64,000 bases of DNA from positions 1,312,324-1,376,323 of the forward strand of contig GG774889.1 of assembly GCA_000163695.1 (NCBI GenBank), given 5' to 3'. A program made the translations under genes and the position numbers. Positions 26,408 to 34,743 of this stretch are shown piece by piece; within the stretch, counting starts at the first letter, position 1, and every line of letters starts with the position of its first letter. The DNA comes from Bacteroidetes oral taxon 274 str. F0058 (lineage in GTDB: Bacteria; Bacteroidota; Bacteroidia; Bacteroidales; Paludibacteraceae). Below the pieces are notes generated by a model. The model saw nothing but the letters and a program-made list of their open reading frames with translations. It ran no database searches and was not told where the DNA came from.

Positions 26408-27346
26408 ATGAATAATAAATCAATGGTAAAAGAAACAAAATGGACGTTATTAATCGTAATTTACTCATTGTTCGTTGGTTGTAGTGGCAGTAAAAACGAT
26501 TTCGAGGCTTCGGGAACATTCGAAGCCGAAGGGACAATCATCTCTGCCGAAGCCACAGGTGTAATTCGTCAGTTCGATGTGGAAGAGGGGCAAGAGCTTA
26601 CCGAAGGTCAGATAATCGGCTATATCGACAGCACACAGTTGTATCTGAAAAAGCGACAGTTGGAGAGTCAGATACGAGCTTTGCAGGGTAGAAAACCTAA
26701 TATTGCCGTACAACTTTCGGCATTGCAGGCACAACTGCAAACTGCCCAAACAGAGCGAACCCGCCTCGAAAAATTGGTTGCGGGCGATGCCGCAACTCGA
26801 AAGCAGTTGGACGATGTGAACGCACAAATAGAAGTGTTGAAAAAACAGATTAACGCTCAGCAGTCGTCGTTAAAAATATCAAGCGACGGCATCAGCGACG
26901 ATGTGGCAACCTTGCAGGTTCAAATAGAGCAACTCGAAGACCAGCTTGCCAAACACCGCCTCACAGCTCCGCAAAACGGAACGGTACTTGCCAAAATAGC
27001 CAAGGTAAACGAATTGACCACCGTAGGCAAACCGCTTTATAAAATTGCCGATTTGCAAAATATTACATTTCGGGCTTTCGTAACTTCGGCACAGCTTACA
27101 CAGCTGAAAATAGGTCAGAATGTGCGAGTATTTGCCGATTTCGGCGAAAAAAAGAGACGAGAATACAAGGGGACAATATCGTGGATTTCCGACAAATCGG
27201 AATTTACACCCAAAACCATTCAAACGCAAGACGAAAGAGCAAACCTTGTTTATGCTGTAAAGATAACGGTAAAAAACGATGGCTATCTGAAAATCGGTAT
27301 GTACGGGGAAGTTAATTTCAATCAAGAACCGAGCGGTAAGAAATGA
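26408..27346 (+). CDS. HlyD family periplasmic adaptor lipoprotein
   Basis: 312 residues. The N-terminus has a hydrophobic stretch ending in the lipobox LFVGCS, so it is probably a lipoprotein. The barrel-sandwich motif starts at GTFEAEGTIISAEATGVIRQ and closes with LTAPQNGTVLAKIAKVNE. The central coiled coil covers about 80-180. It links the inner-membrane permease to TolC. Its TGA overlaps the next ATG (ATGA at 27343-27346). Confidence 0.92.
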   Translation: MNNKSMVKETKWTLLIVIYSLFVGCSGSKNDFEASGTFEAEGTIISAEATGVIRQFDVEEGQELTEGQIIGYIDSTQLYLKKRQLESQIRALQGRKPNIAVQLSALQAQLQTAQTERTRLEKLVAGDAATRKQLDDVNAQIEVLKKQINAQQSSLKISSDGISDDVATLQVQIEQLEDQLAKHRLTAPQNGTVLAKIAKVNELTTVGKPLYKIADLQNITFRAFVTSAQLTQLKIGQNVRVFADFGEKKRREYKGTISWISDKSEFTPKTIQTQDERANLVYAVKITVKNDGYLKIGMYGEVNFNQEPSGKK

Positions 27347-28254
27347 TAGTAGTACATAATATAAGCAAGCAATACCGCAAAGTGCAGGCGTTGTCGGAAA
27401 TCAGTTTTTCGGTCGGCAAAGGGGAAATATTCGGACTTATCGGTCCCGACGGTGCAGGTAAAACCACGCTTTTCCGCATTCTGACCACGCTTATCCTTGC
27501 CGATAGCGGCACAGCAACGCTTAATGGCTGGGATATCGTGCAAGATTACTGTCGCATTCGCGAAAACGTAGGCTATATGCCAGGACGATTTTCGCTTTAT
27601 CAAACGATGACGGTCGAGGAAAATCTTGATTTCTTTGCAACGCTCTTTCGCACCACCATTGCCGAAAATTATGACCTAATCAAAGATATCTACAGCCAGA
27701 TAGAACCGTTCAAAGACCGTATGGCAGGCAAACTTTCGGGAGGTATGAAACAGAAGCTTGCTCTTTCGTGTGCTTTGATACACCGTCCGCTTGTACTGTT
27801 CCTCGACGAGCCTACCACTGGCATCGACCCTGTGAGTCGCAAAGAGTTGTGGGCAATGTTGCAAAAACTGAAAAGCGAAGGAATTACTATTGTTGTTTCC
27901 ACGCCCTATATGGACGAGGCGATGATGTGCGACCGTATTGCAATGATACAAAAAGGCTCGATTATGACCATCGATACGCCTCAGGGAATAATCGACAAAA
28001 TACCGCAAAAGATTTTCGCAGTCAAAGCCGACAATATGAGCTGTTTGTTAGCAGATTTGCGGAAGTTCGAAAGCACCGAGACCTGTCATACTTTCGGAGA
28101 ATTCCACCACATAACCTTTCGGTACGATAACGAAAAGTTATGCGATGAATTGAAATTTTATTTGCAGAAACTGGGATATAATGGAGTGAAAATCAAAGAA
28201 ATCGAACCAACTATTGAGGATTGTTTTATTAATTTAACCGACTCTCGAATATGA
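27343..28254 (+). CDS. ABC transporter ATP-binding protein (YbhF N-half type)
   Basis: 303 residues. Walker A GPDGAGKTT, Q-loop region YMPGRFSLYQTMTVEENL, signature KLSGGMKQKL, Walker B LVLFLDEPTTGIDP and H-loop replaced by VVSTPYMDEA (no histidine where STH is usual). The missing switch His is common in this half of drug-efflux ATPases. It pairs with the following ATPase; in E. coli YbhF both halves are one protein. Overlaps both neighbours by 4 nt. Confidence 0.93.
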   Translation: MIVVHNISKQYRKVQALSEISFSVGKGEIFGLIGPDGAGKTTLFRILTTLILADSGTATLNGWDIVQDYCRIRENVGYMPGRFSLYQTMTVEENLDFFATLFRTTIAENYDLIKDIYSQIEPFKDRMAGKLSGGMKQKLALSCALIHRPLVLFLDEPTTGIDPVSRKELWAMLQKLKSEGITIVVSTPYMDEAMMCDRIAMIQKGSIMTIDTPQGIIDKIPQKIFAVKADNMSCLLADLRKFESTETCHTFGEFHHITFRYDNEKLCDELKFYLQKLGYNGVKIKEIEPTIEDCFINLTDSRI

Positions 28255-28994
28255 AAAACGCAGTGATACAAGTAGAAAATCTAACCAAGCGTTTCGGCGA
28301 CTTTACCGCAGTGGACAATATAAGTTTTGAGGTAGAAAAGGGAGAAATATTCGGTTTCCTCGGAGCCAATGGTGCGGGCAAAACTACCGCTATGCGTATG
28401 TTGTGCGGATTAAGTAACCCCACTTCGGGAGGCGGTACCGTTGCGGGCTTCGATATATCGCAGCAATCGGAAGAGGTGAAAAAACACATTGGATATATGA
28501 GCCAAAAATTTGCACTTTACGAAGACCTGAAAGTTTGGGAAAATATGCGGTTGTATGCAGGCATTTACGGAGTGCCACGCAAAAAAATATCCGAAATAAT
28601 CGACAAAATGCTCGTTTCGTTGGATTTCGAGAGCGAAAAAAATACGCTTGTAAAAGAGTTGCCTCTCGGCTGGAAACAGAAATTGGCGTTTTCCGTCTCC
28701 ATTATCCACCGTCCCGAAATCGTATTTTTAGACGAGCCGACGGGAGGCGTTGACCCTGCCTCACGCCGTCAGTTTTGGGAACTGATTTACAAAGCAGCCT
28801 CCGACGGCATAACCGTATTTGTTACAACCCACTATATGGACGAAGCCGAGTATTGCAACCGTGTTTCCATTATGGTTGACGGACGAATCGACGCTCTCGA
28901 TACGCCTACCAACCTTAAACGGCAATTTGAGGCGGTTTCAATGGACGAAGTTTTTACAAAATTGGCAAGAGGAGCCAAAAGAGGCGATAACTAA
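28251..28994 (+). CDS. ABC transporter ATP-binding protein (YbhF C-half type)
   Basis: 247 residues. Walker A GANGAGKTTAM, signature degenerate as KELPLGWKQKLAF instead of LSGGQ, Walker B IVFLDEPTGGVDP, H-loop VTTHYMDEAEY with an intact histidine. The two ATPases are thus complementary: the first has the canonical signature but lacks the switch His, the second the reverse. This predicts a heterodimer with asymmetric sites. Translationally coupled to the first. Confidence 0.93.
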   Translation: MKNAVIQVENLTKRFGDFTAVDNISFEVEKGEIFGFLGANGAGKTTAMRMLCGLSNPTSGGGTVAGFDISQQSEEVKKHIGYMSQKFALYEDLKVWENMRLYAGIYGVPRKKISEIIDKMLVSLDFESEKNTLVKELPLGWKQKLAFSVSIIHRPEIVFLDEPTGGVDPASRRQFWELIYKAASDGITVFVTTHYMDEAEYCNRVSIMVDGRIDALDTPTNLKRQFEAVSMDEVFTKLARGAKRGDN

Positions 28995-29010
28995 AAAAAA
29001 CGTTTTTACA

Positions 29011-30159
29011 ATGAATAATCCCAAATCGAAACAACCGAAGCCGAGTTCGCAGTTTATCGCATTTTTCAAAAAAGAGTTCCGCTATATTTTTCGCGATACT
29101 TGGACAATGATTATCTTGCTGATATTGCCCATACTGATGCTTATCCTTTTTGGTTTAGGTATTAGTACCGAAATCAGAAATACCCGTGTAGCGGTATTCG
29201 ACCCTTCGAGAGACGTGGCAACGCAGCAAATTGTCAATAGCCTATCCACAAGCGAGTATTTTATCATCGACCACTATCTTTCGGATATTTCGGAAGTGGA
29301 ACAAACCTTGAAAAAGGGCGACATCGGTATTATAGTGGTTTTTGAACCGAGATTCAATGAGAATCTCAATCGTGGCAACGCAACCGTTCAACTGATTGCA
29401 GACGGCTCAGACCCCAACACCGCCTCAACGCTTGTCAATTATGCAACCGCAATCATCAACAGTAGCCCGATAGTCACAGGTAACGCCCCGACGCAAATCG
29501 GCACACCTCTGCCTCGCATACATTGCGAAATCAAACTGCTCTACAACCCCACTATGAAAGGCACGTACAATATTGTTCCGGGTGTCTTGGGAATAGTCTT
29601 GATGCTGATTTGTACACTGATGACTTCCGTTGCCATTGCCCGCGAAAAAGAGACCGGCTCGATGGAAGTACTTCTCGTTTCGCCCATAAAACCTATAACA
29701 ATCATTATGTCCAAAACCACACCCTATCTCATCTTATCGCTATTTAATCTTACATCTTTATTGTTGCTTTCGGTTTTTGTACTCAAAGTACCGATTGTGG
29801 GGAGTCTGGTCTTACTGATAGGCTTATCTTTGGTTTTCATCTTCGTTTGTCTGTCGCTTGGAGTACTTATCTCTATTATTGCTCCGTCGCAGATTGTAGC
29901 ACTGCTTGTTTCGGCTGTAATAGGGGTGATACTGACATTGATGTTGTCCGGAATGATTTTCCCGATTGAAAATCTGCCGCTTGTTTTACAATGGTTGGCA
30001 CAGATAATCCCTGCCAAATGGTTTATAGAAGCCGCTCGAAATGTGATGATAAAAGGTGCAGGCATTGCAGCCATCGCCAAAGAATTGACCGTTCTGGGCG
30101 GAATGGCGCTGTTCCTCTTGGCATTAAGCGTAAAGAAATTTAACAAAAGAATTGAATAA
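29011..30159 (+). CDS. ABC-2 type permease (YbhS/YbhR type), first
   Basis: 382 residues from ATG 29011 (MNNPKSKQPKPSS). The longer frame would run inside the upstream ATPase gene, so it is discarded. One helix (about 36-56: TMIILLILPILMLILFGLGI), a large periplasmic domain (about 60-190), then five helices with the conserved AREKETGSMEVLLVSPI cytoplasmic coupling segment. Forms half of the membrane channel. Confidence 0.9.
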   Translation: MNNPKSKQPKPSSQFIAFFKKEFRYIFRDTWTMIILLILPILMLILFGLGISTEIRNTRVAVFDPSRDVATQQIVNSLSTSEYFIIDHYLSDISEVEQTLKKGDIGIIVVFEPRFNENLNRGNATVQLIADGSDPNTASTLVNYATAIINSSPIVTGNAPTQIGTPLPRIHCEIKLLYNPTMKGTYNIVPGVLGIVLMLICTLMTSVAIAREKETGSMEVLLVSPIKPITIIMSKTTPYLILSLFNLTSLLLLSVFVLKVPIVGSLVLLIGLSLVFIFVCLSLGVLISIIAPSQIVALLVSAVIGVILTLMLSGMIFPIENLPLVLQWLAQIIPAKWFIEAARNVMIKGAGIAAIAKELTVLGGMALFLLALSVKKFNKRIE

Positions 30160-30177
30160 CAATATATTAAAGACTGT

Positions 30178-31293
30178 ATGATTATGTTGCGATATTTATT
30201 GGAAAAAGAGTTTAAACAGTTTTTGAGAAATAGTTTTTTACCAAAAATGGTAATAGCATTGCCCTTTGTGGCGTTGGCGGTATTTCCATTGATAGCCAAT
30301 ATGGACGTAAAAAATATTTCGCTTGCCGTGGTCGATAACGACCTTAGCCAAATATCTCGACAAATGCAGGAGAAAATCGTTTCGTCGGGCAACTTCCATA
30401 TCAGCGGCTATTTCGACAATACCGAAGCAGCGATGAAAAGCATCGAACAAGGCAGTTCAGACATTTTACTCGAAATACCTCAAAAGTTTCAGCAAAGTCT
30501 CCTCCGCGAAAATCTGGGTAACGTAATGATTTCTGCCAACACGGTCAATGTAATGAAGGGCGGTCTCGGTTCAGCATACCTCACAAACATTATTGCCGAC
30601 TTCAATGGCGATTTGATTACAAAGCAACTACCCGAAACAGCCAACGCCAAGCCTGCAATAGAGGTGCGTCCTCTTTTTCGCTTCAATCCCAATTTGAATT
30701 ACAGGGCATTTATGATACCAGCACTCGTAGCGATGATGTTAATACTGATTTGCGGATTTTTGCCTACCCTCAATATCGTAAGCGAAAAAGAAAAAGGCAC
30801 TATCGAACAAATGAACGTAACGACCGTGAACAAGCATACGTTAATCATCTCTAAACTTATTCCTTATTGGGTAGCAGGTTTTGTGGTTACCACACTCGGT
30901 ATGTTGTCGGCATTTTTGTTTTACGGTATGTTGCCCAGAGGTTCAATTTTGCTGATATATCTTTTTGCTATGGTATTCATTTTGTGCATATCGGGGTTTG
31001 GGCTAATCGTTTCCAATCACGCCAATAATATTCAACAGGCAATTTTCATTATGTTCTTTTTCGTAGTAACGATGATATATTTGAGCGGACTTTTCACCCC
31101 TTTTCGGAATATGCCCGAATGGATGCAGTTGATAGGTAACGCCAGCCCATTGAAATACTTTATTCAGTCTTTGCGAATGATTTATCTCAAAGGTGCAACG
31201 TTTATGGATATGCAACGCCTTTTTTACTCGCTTTGTGCTTTGACACTGTTCTTTAATAGTTGGGCTATACTGAGCTATCGGAAAAAGAGTTGA
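30178..31293 (+). CDS. ABC-2 type permease, second
   Basis: 371 residues with the same architecture as the previous permease: an N-terminal helix (LPKMVIALPFVALAVFPLIA), a periplasmic loop to ~170, then NIVSEKEKGTIEQMNVTTVN and five C-terminal helices. A second Met two codons later (30184) is possible. Last gene of the efflux operon. The right direct repeat begins 22 nt behind its stop codon. Confidence 0.9.
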   Translation: MIMLRYLLEKEFKQFLRNSFLPKMVIALPFVALAVFPLIANMDVKNISLAVVDNDLSQISRQMQEKIVSSGNFHISGYFDNTEAAMKSIEQGSSDILLEIPQKFQQSLLRENLGNVMISANTVNVMKGGLGSAYLTNIIADFNGDLITKQLPETANAKPAIEVRPLFRFNPNLNYRAFMIPALVAMMLILICGFLPTLNIVSEKEKGTIEQMNVTTVNKHTLIISKLIPYWVAGFVVTTLGMLSAFLFYGMLPRGSILLIYLFAMVFILCISGFGLIVSNHANNIQQAIFIMFFFVVTMIYLSGLFTPFRNMPEWMQLIGNASPLKYFIQSLRMIYLKGATFMDMQRLFYSLCALTLFFNSWAILSYRKKS

Positions 31294-31314
31294 CGTTTTT
31301 TTGACGAGGGGTAC

Positions 31315-31431
31315 ATTACCCCAAAATATCATAAAGGGACAATATATAACCAATGCCCCCAATTACTTCTGGCAGCTACCTAAATAATAATTTCAATCTA
31401 TCAGGGGGTTAATTCCCCACTGCTTACGGCG
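31315..31431 (+). repeat. Right copy of ~115-bp direct repeat (transglutaminase gene tail)
   Basis: Translated in the matching frame it gives QNIIKGQYITNAPNYFWQLP and Lys-stop, versus ENIINARYITNDPDYFWQLP in the intact gene. It is therefore the end of a diverged paralogue or allele, not an exact target duplication. It runs straight into the DPP5 fragment. Confidence 0.85.
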
Positions 31432-31964
31432 GACAGAATATGAAAGACTACCTGTCGGCTATCGACGACGTATGCAAAGAGAGCTATGTCGACAAAGACC
31501 GTCTGGGCTGTGTGGGAGCTTCGTACGGCGGATTCTCGGTATATTGGCTTGCAGGTCATCATCAAAAACGATTCAAGGCATTCATAGCTCACGACGGTAT
31601 GTTCAACTTCGAACAACAATACCTCGAAACCGAAGAGATGTGGTTCGTAAACTGGGATCTCGGAGGTGCTTATTGGGAAAAAAACAACGCCATAGCCCAA
31701 CGCAGCTACCAAAACTCGCCACATAAGTTCGTAGACAAATGGGATACGCCGATACTTGTAATTCATGGCGAAAAAGATTACCGCATACTTGCCTCGCAGG
31801 GTATGGCTGCCTTCAATGCCGCCAAACTACGCGGAGTACCCGCCGAACTGCTCATATTCCCCGACGAAAACCATTGGGTACTCAAACCGCAGAACGGTAT
31901 ACTGTGGCAACGCACATTCTTCAAATGGCTCGACAAATGGCTGAAAACCCCGAATGCACAGTAA
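31425..31964 (+). pseudogene. 3' fragment of the DPP5-like peptidase gene
   Basis: Copy of 13083-13622, residues 526-704 of the intact protein, including Ser (GASYGGF), Asp and His of the triad but not the propeller. Across the 525 nt from the in-frame ATG at 31440 there are seven differences, all at third codon positions and all synonymous, so the 174-residue product is identical. No promoter or ribosome site is apparent before 31440. Most likely a non-functional remnant brought in by recombination from another strain. Confidence 0.9.
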
Positions 31965-31981
31965 CAACCTATAAACAATAG

Positions 31982-32024
31982 AAAAAAGCGTAGCTGTTTC
32001 TTATAAAAACGGTTACGCTTTTTT
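31982..32024 (+). terminator. Duplicated DPP5 terminator
   Basis: Same hairpin as 13640-13682 with a few changes; the spacer between stop codon and stem has diverged more than the coding part. Confidence 0.7.
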
Positions 32025-32102
32025 GTTTGAGGTTGCTGCTATTGCTGTCAGATTAGCTACAAGCGTGTTAAATAAGCAAGTGAATAGAATGTGTGGAGTA
32101 AC

Positions 32103-32306
32103 CTATATAATCTCTAACTTGACCTTATATAGTCCGGATTTTTCCCGAGCCTTAACCTTCTTTCTATTACGGATATTTTCTCTAATTTTTGAATTTTCCG
32201 TAATTTTATCAGCATTCCATATAGTTTCTTCTTGTCTGTCAGGATAGAACCACGTTATTTTAGCCAGTTTAGCTTTTATCAATTCTCGCTTGAATACCTC
32301 ATTCAT
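32103..32306 (-). CDS. Small hypothetical protein
   Basis: 67 residues, strongly basic (RELIKAKLAKITWFYPDRQE, then RKKVKAREKSGLYKVKLEII). It could be a small nucleic-acid-binding protein or a fragment of a larger one. I recognise no family. It lies between the recombination remnants and the porin. The ATG at 32306 has no clear ribosome site and no TAnnTTTG box nearby, so expression is uncertain. Confidence 0.4.
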   Translation of the reverse strand: MNEVFKRELIKAKLAKITWFYPDRQEETIWNADKITENSKIRENIRNRKKVKAREKSGLYKVKLEII

Positions 32307-32327
32307 CAGAAGTTTTTATTTCGAGAT

Positions 32328-33524
32328 TTAGTAAGCCTTAATTCTGTACATAAAACCAATCTCAATGCGATTTGTATTGTACCCCTTCAAGCCGGAAGCT
32401 TCGCTGTAGTCGTATTTGCGACCAATATATGCCAAGAAGATACGGAAATCTTGACTTTTCACAGGATAGTACTCGATGCTACCCATATAGGCGTAGCTCT
32501 TGCGATAGTCCTTCATCTGCTCTATCTTTGTTACACTTGCTGTTTCGTACATACCTTTCAGCATTAAGTTCCACTGAGGAGCAAACTGCCAGTTCATCTT
32601 TGTGATGAATGAGTTGTAGAAAACATCGCTGAAGTATGACTCTCCTATGTGTCCGGGCACTGCCGTAGCTTCGCTCGATGCAATCTTCAAACGGTCTAAA
32701 CCGTCTAATGCACCCATATAATCGAAGTACAATTGTATTTTCGGCAGGTTCAACTGCTGACCTAAAACCAACATACGAGAGTACTTGTGCTGAGCCTGAG
32801 TTTGTATTCCCCACGACCAGCGTGTGAGCAACTTATTGTCAAAGAAGCTACCATTCCAGTTTGCAATGTAGGTTAGCGGATTTTTTGAAGCCTCCAATTG
32901 TAGGATTCCGTCCTTCTCCAACGATACGGGATTGCTTCCATACTCCGTTGAAAATTTATTATTATTGGCATTACTAACTTCAAGGGCAAGTTCTTGTGTA
33001 GGTATCGGCTTGCAACTGAATACTACACCTGCCATAAAGTTGTCCATATTATCCACCATATCGGAGTATTGGTAGATATACATTGGGTTTTCGTCGAACT
33101 CGAAACCGCCCCAAATCTGGCACATCTTACCTGCTTCAATCTTCAGTTTGTCGTTGAACTTGTATCCAACCATCATAATGTCGGTAGCCTTGGCGAAGTT
33201 GTCTTCGTTCTGTGCTCCGTTTGCCTTGTTCAAACGGTGGCGTAGACGATAGTAAAGTTTGTCGGTAAGGTTACCTTTAATTTCGATACGCAACTGCTTG
33301 TTGGCAAACCTTGTGCCCCAATCTTTGTTTGCATCTTGTGAAATCTGACCGGAAGCAGCGTAGTTAAAATAAAAGTTGAACATATCGTTATGTTTCTTCA
33401 GTTTCGTAATCTCTTCATAGAGAGACTTGAATTCATCATCTTCGGCACCGTAACTATGGTTATCTTGTGCCATACCGCTTGTTGCAATAGCCAACAATGC
33501 GCCTAAAAGAATAGTCTTTCTCAT
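32328..33524 (-). CDS. Outer-membrane porin-like beta-barrel
   Basis: 398 residues from Met 33524 (MRKTILLGALLAIATSGMAQ, a clear signal peptide; the longer frame lacks one). A short helical segment (FKSLYEEITKLKKHNDMF) precedes many amphipathic strands ending in the C-terminal IEIGFMYRIKAY. It resembles phosphate-selective porin O/P-like proteins of Bacteroidota. As third gene after the Dcu carrier and asparaginase it may let asparagine, aspartate or dicarboxylates through the outer membrane; that is inference from position. Confidence 0.82.
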   Translation of the reverse strand: MRKTILLGALLAIATSGMAQDNHSYGAEDDEFKSLYEEITKLKKHNDMFNFYFNYAASGQISQDANKDWGTRFANKQLRIEIKGNLTDKLYYRLRHRLNKANGAQNEDNFAKATDIMMVGYKFNDKLKIEAGKMCQIWGGFEFDENPMYIYQYSDMVDNMDNFMAGVVFSCKPIPTQELALEVSNANNNKFSTEYGSNPVSLEKDGILQLEASKNPLTYIANWNGSFFDNKLLTRWSWGIQTQAQHKYSRMLVLGQQLNLPKIQLYFDYMGALDGLDRLKIASSEATAVPGHIGESYFSDVFYNSFITKMNWQFAPQWNLMLKGMYETASVTKIEQMKDYRKSYAYMGSIEYYPVKSQDFRIFLAYIGRKYDYSEASGLKGYNTNRIEIGFMYRIKAY

Positions 33525-33626
33525 AATTATAGTTATTTTATGGGTAAAAAAATTTTTTCTATCGATATTTATATCGTAAAGGGGCGACATTTCTTTCTCG
33601 CTCCTTTACGATTTCATACTCAGTAA

Positions 33627-34682
33627 TTAGTATTCAGCAAAGTATTGCTGAATTTTCTGCCAATCCTTCGTCTTTGTTAAAGCAAGCATCAGAAGCACAC
33701 GAGCCTTTTGTGGATTGAGGTTCAAAGATGCAATGAAGTGATATTTAGCATCGTCTACCTCGCCGTTAAGGTTGGTAGGACCAAAAGGAACACGGCTTGC
33801 ACGTACTACGTTGATACCACTGCCGACAGCTTTCACAGCTACATCGAACACATCTTTATAGAAGTTGCCGTCGCCCACACCTGCCAAAACGATACCATCG
33901 TACTTGGCATTTACGAATGCTTGCATTGGAAGTGGAGAGCAGTTGGCATAGCCATAAACGATACCCACCTTTGGAAGTGAAGTCAAGTTCTTTACATCGA
34001 ACTCTGATTGAAGACCTTGCTTTGCCATTGGCTTGTGCAAATAAACAGGCTTGCCATTGTAGACATAACCCATTTCGCCGTAAATACCGCCTTTGAAAGT
34101 TGCGCAATCTGTGGTATGGGTCTTCACAACCGATTTGGCTTCAAACAGTTCGTTGTTCATACAAACCATTACACCTTGTCCTTTTGAAGACGGGTCGGCT
34201 ACGGCGCAGATACCATTGTAGAGGTTGGCGGGACCATCTGCACTGATAGCGGTAGATGGACGCATAGAGCCTACCAATACAACAGGCTTGTCGGAGTGAA
34301 CGGTCAACGAAAGGAAGTAAGCTGTTTCTTCCATTGTGTCGGTACCGTGAGTAACCAATACACCATCGTAGCCCTCTTCGGTCAATAGCTGATTGATGCG
34401 TTTTGCCAACTTCAACCACACTGCATCGTTCATATCTTGGCTACCAATGTTTACAATCTGTTCGCCCGAAACGTTTGCAACGTCCTTTATCTGAGGTACG
34501 GCGTCAATCAAAGTCTGAATGCCAACTTGACCTGCGCCATACGCAGAACTTGTAGCCGATGCAGAAACACCTGCAATTGTACCACCTGTTGCCAAAATAC
34601 GAATCTTAGGCTTCTGTGCTAATACCTCTGTAGACACCAACAATATCAATGTCATCAAAATTGAAATCTTAAATCTTCTCAT
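33627..34682 (-). CDS. ansB: Periplasmic L-asparaginase, type II
   Basis: Hydrolyses L-asparagine to aspartate and ammonia in the periplasm. 351 residues with signal peptide MRRFKISILMTLILLVSTEV...LAQ. Catalytic Thr is in ILATGGTIAG (Thr35) and the second triad sits in LVTHGTDTMEETAYFL. Further type II blocks are GSMRPSTAISADGPANLYN, VVKTHTTDCATFK and NPQKARVLLMLALT. The signal peptide and close resemblance to E. coli AnsB support type II. Located between the Dcu carrier and a porin on one strand, so aspartate made here can feed the carrier. Confidence 0.96.
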   Translation of the reverse strand: MRRFKISILMTLILLVSTEVLAQKPKIRILATGGTIAGVSASATSSAYGAGQVGIQTLIDAVPQIKDVANVSGEQIVNIGSQDMNDAVWLKLAKRINQLLTEEGYDGVLVTHGTDTMEETAYFLSLTVHSDKPVVLVGSMRPSTAISADGPANLYNGICAVADPSSKGQGVMVCMNNELFEAKSVVKTHTTDCATFKGGIYGEMGYVYNGKPVYLHKPMAKQGLQSEFDVKNLTSLPKVGIVYGYANCSPLPMQAFVNAKYDGIVLAGVGDGNFYKDVFDVAVKAVGSGINVVRASRVPFGPTNLNGEVDDAKYHFIASLNLNPQKARVLLMLALTKTKDWQKIQQYFAEY

Positions 34683-34743
34683 AACAAATTGAATTTTTAT
34701 AAGTTATTAATATTTAGTTATTTTTTTACTTTCGTTATTCTAT

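Noticed and set aside
28819..29010. Longer start for the first ABC-2 permease
   Set aside because: The extension lies entirely within the coding region of the preceding ATPase in another frame.
24032..31431. Composite transposon or target-site duplication around the efflux cassette
   Set aside because: The flanking repeats are ~115 bp, imperfect, and part of a gene; no transposase or terminal inverted repeats were found.
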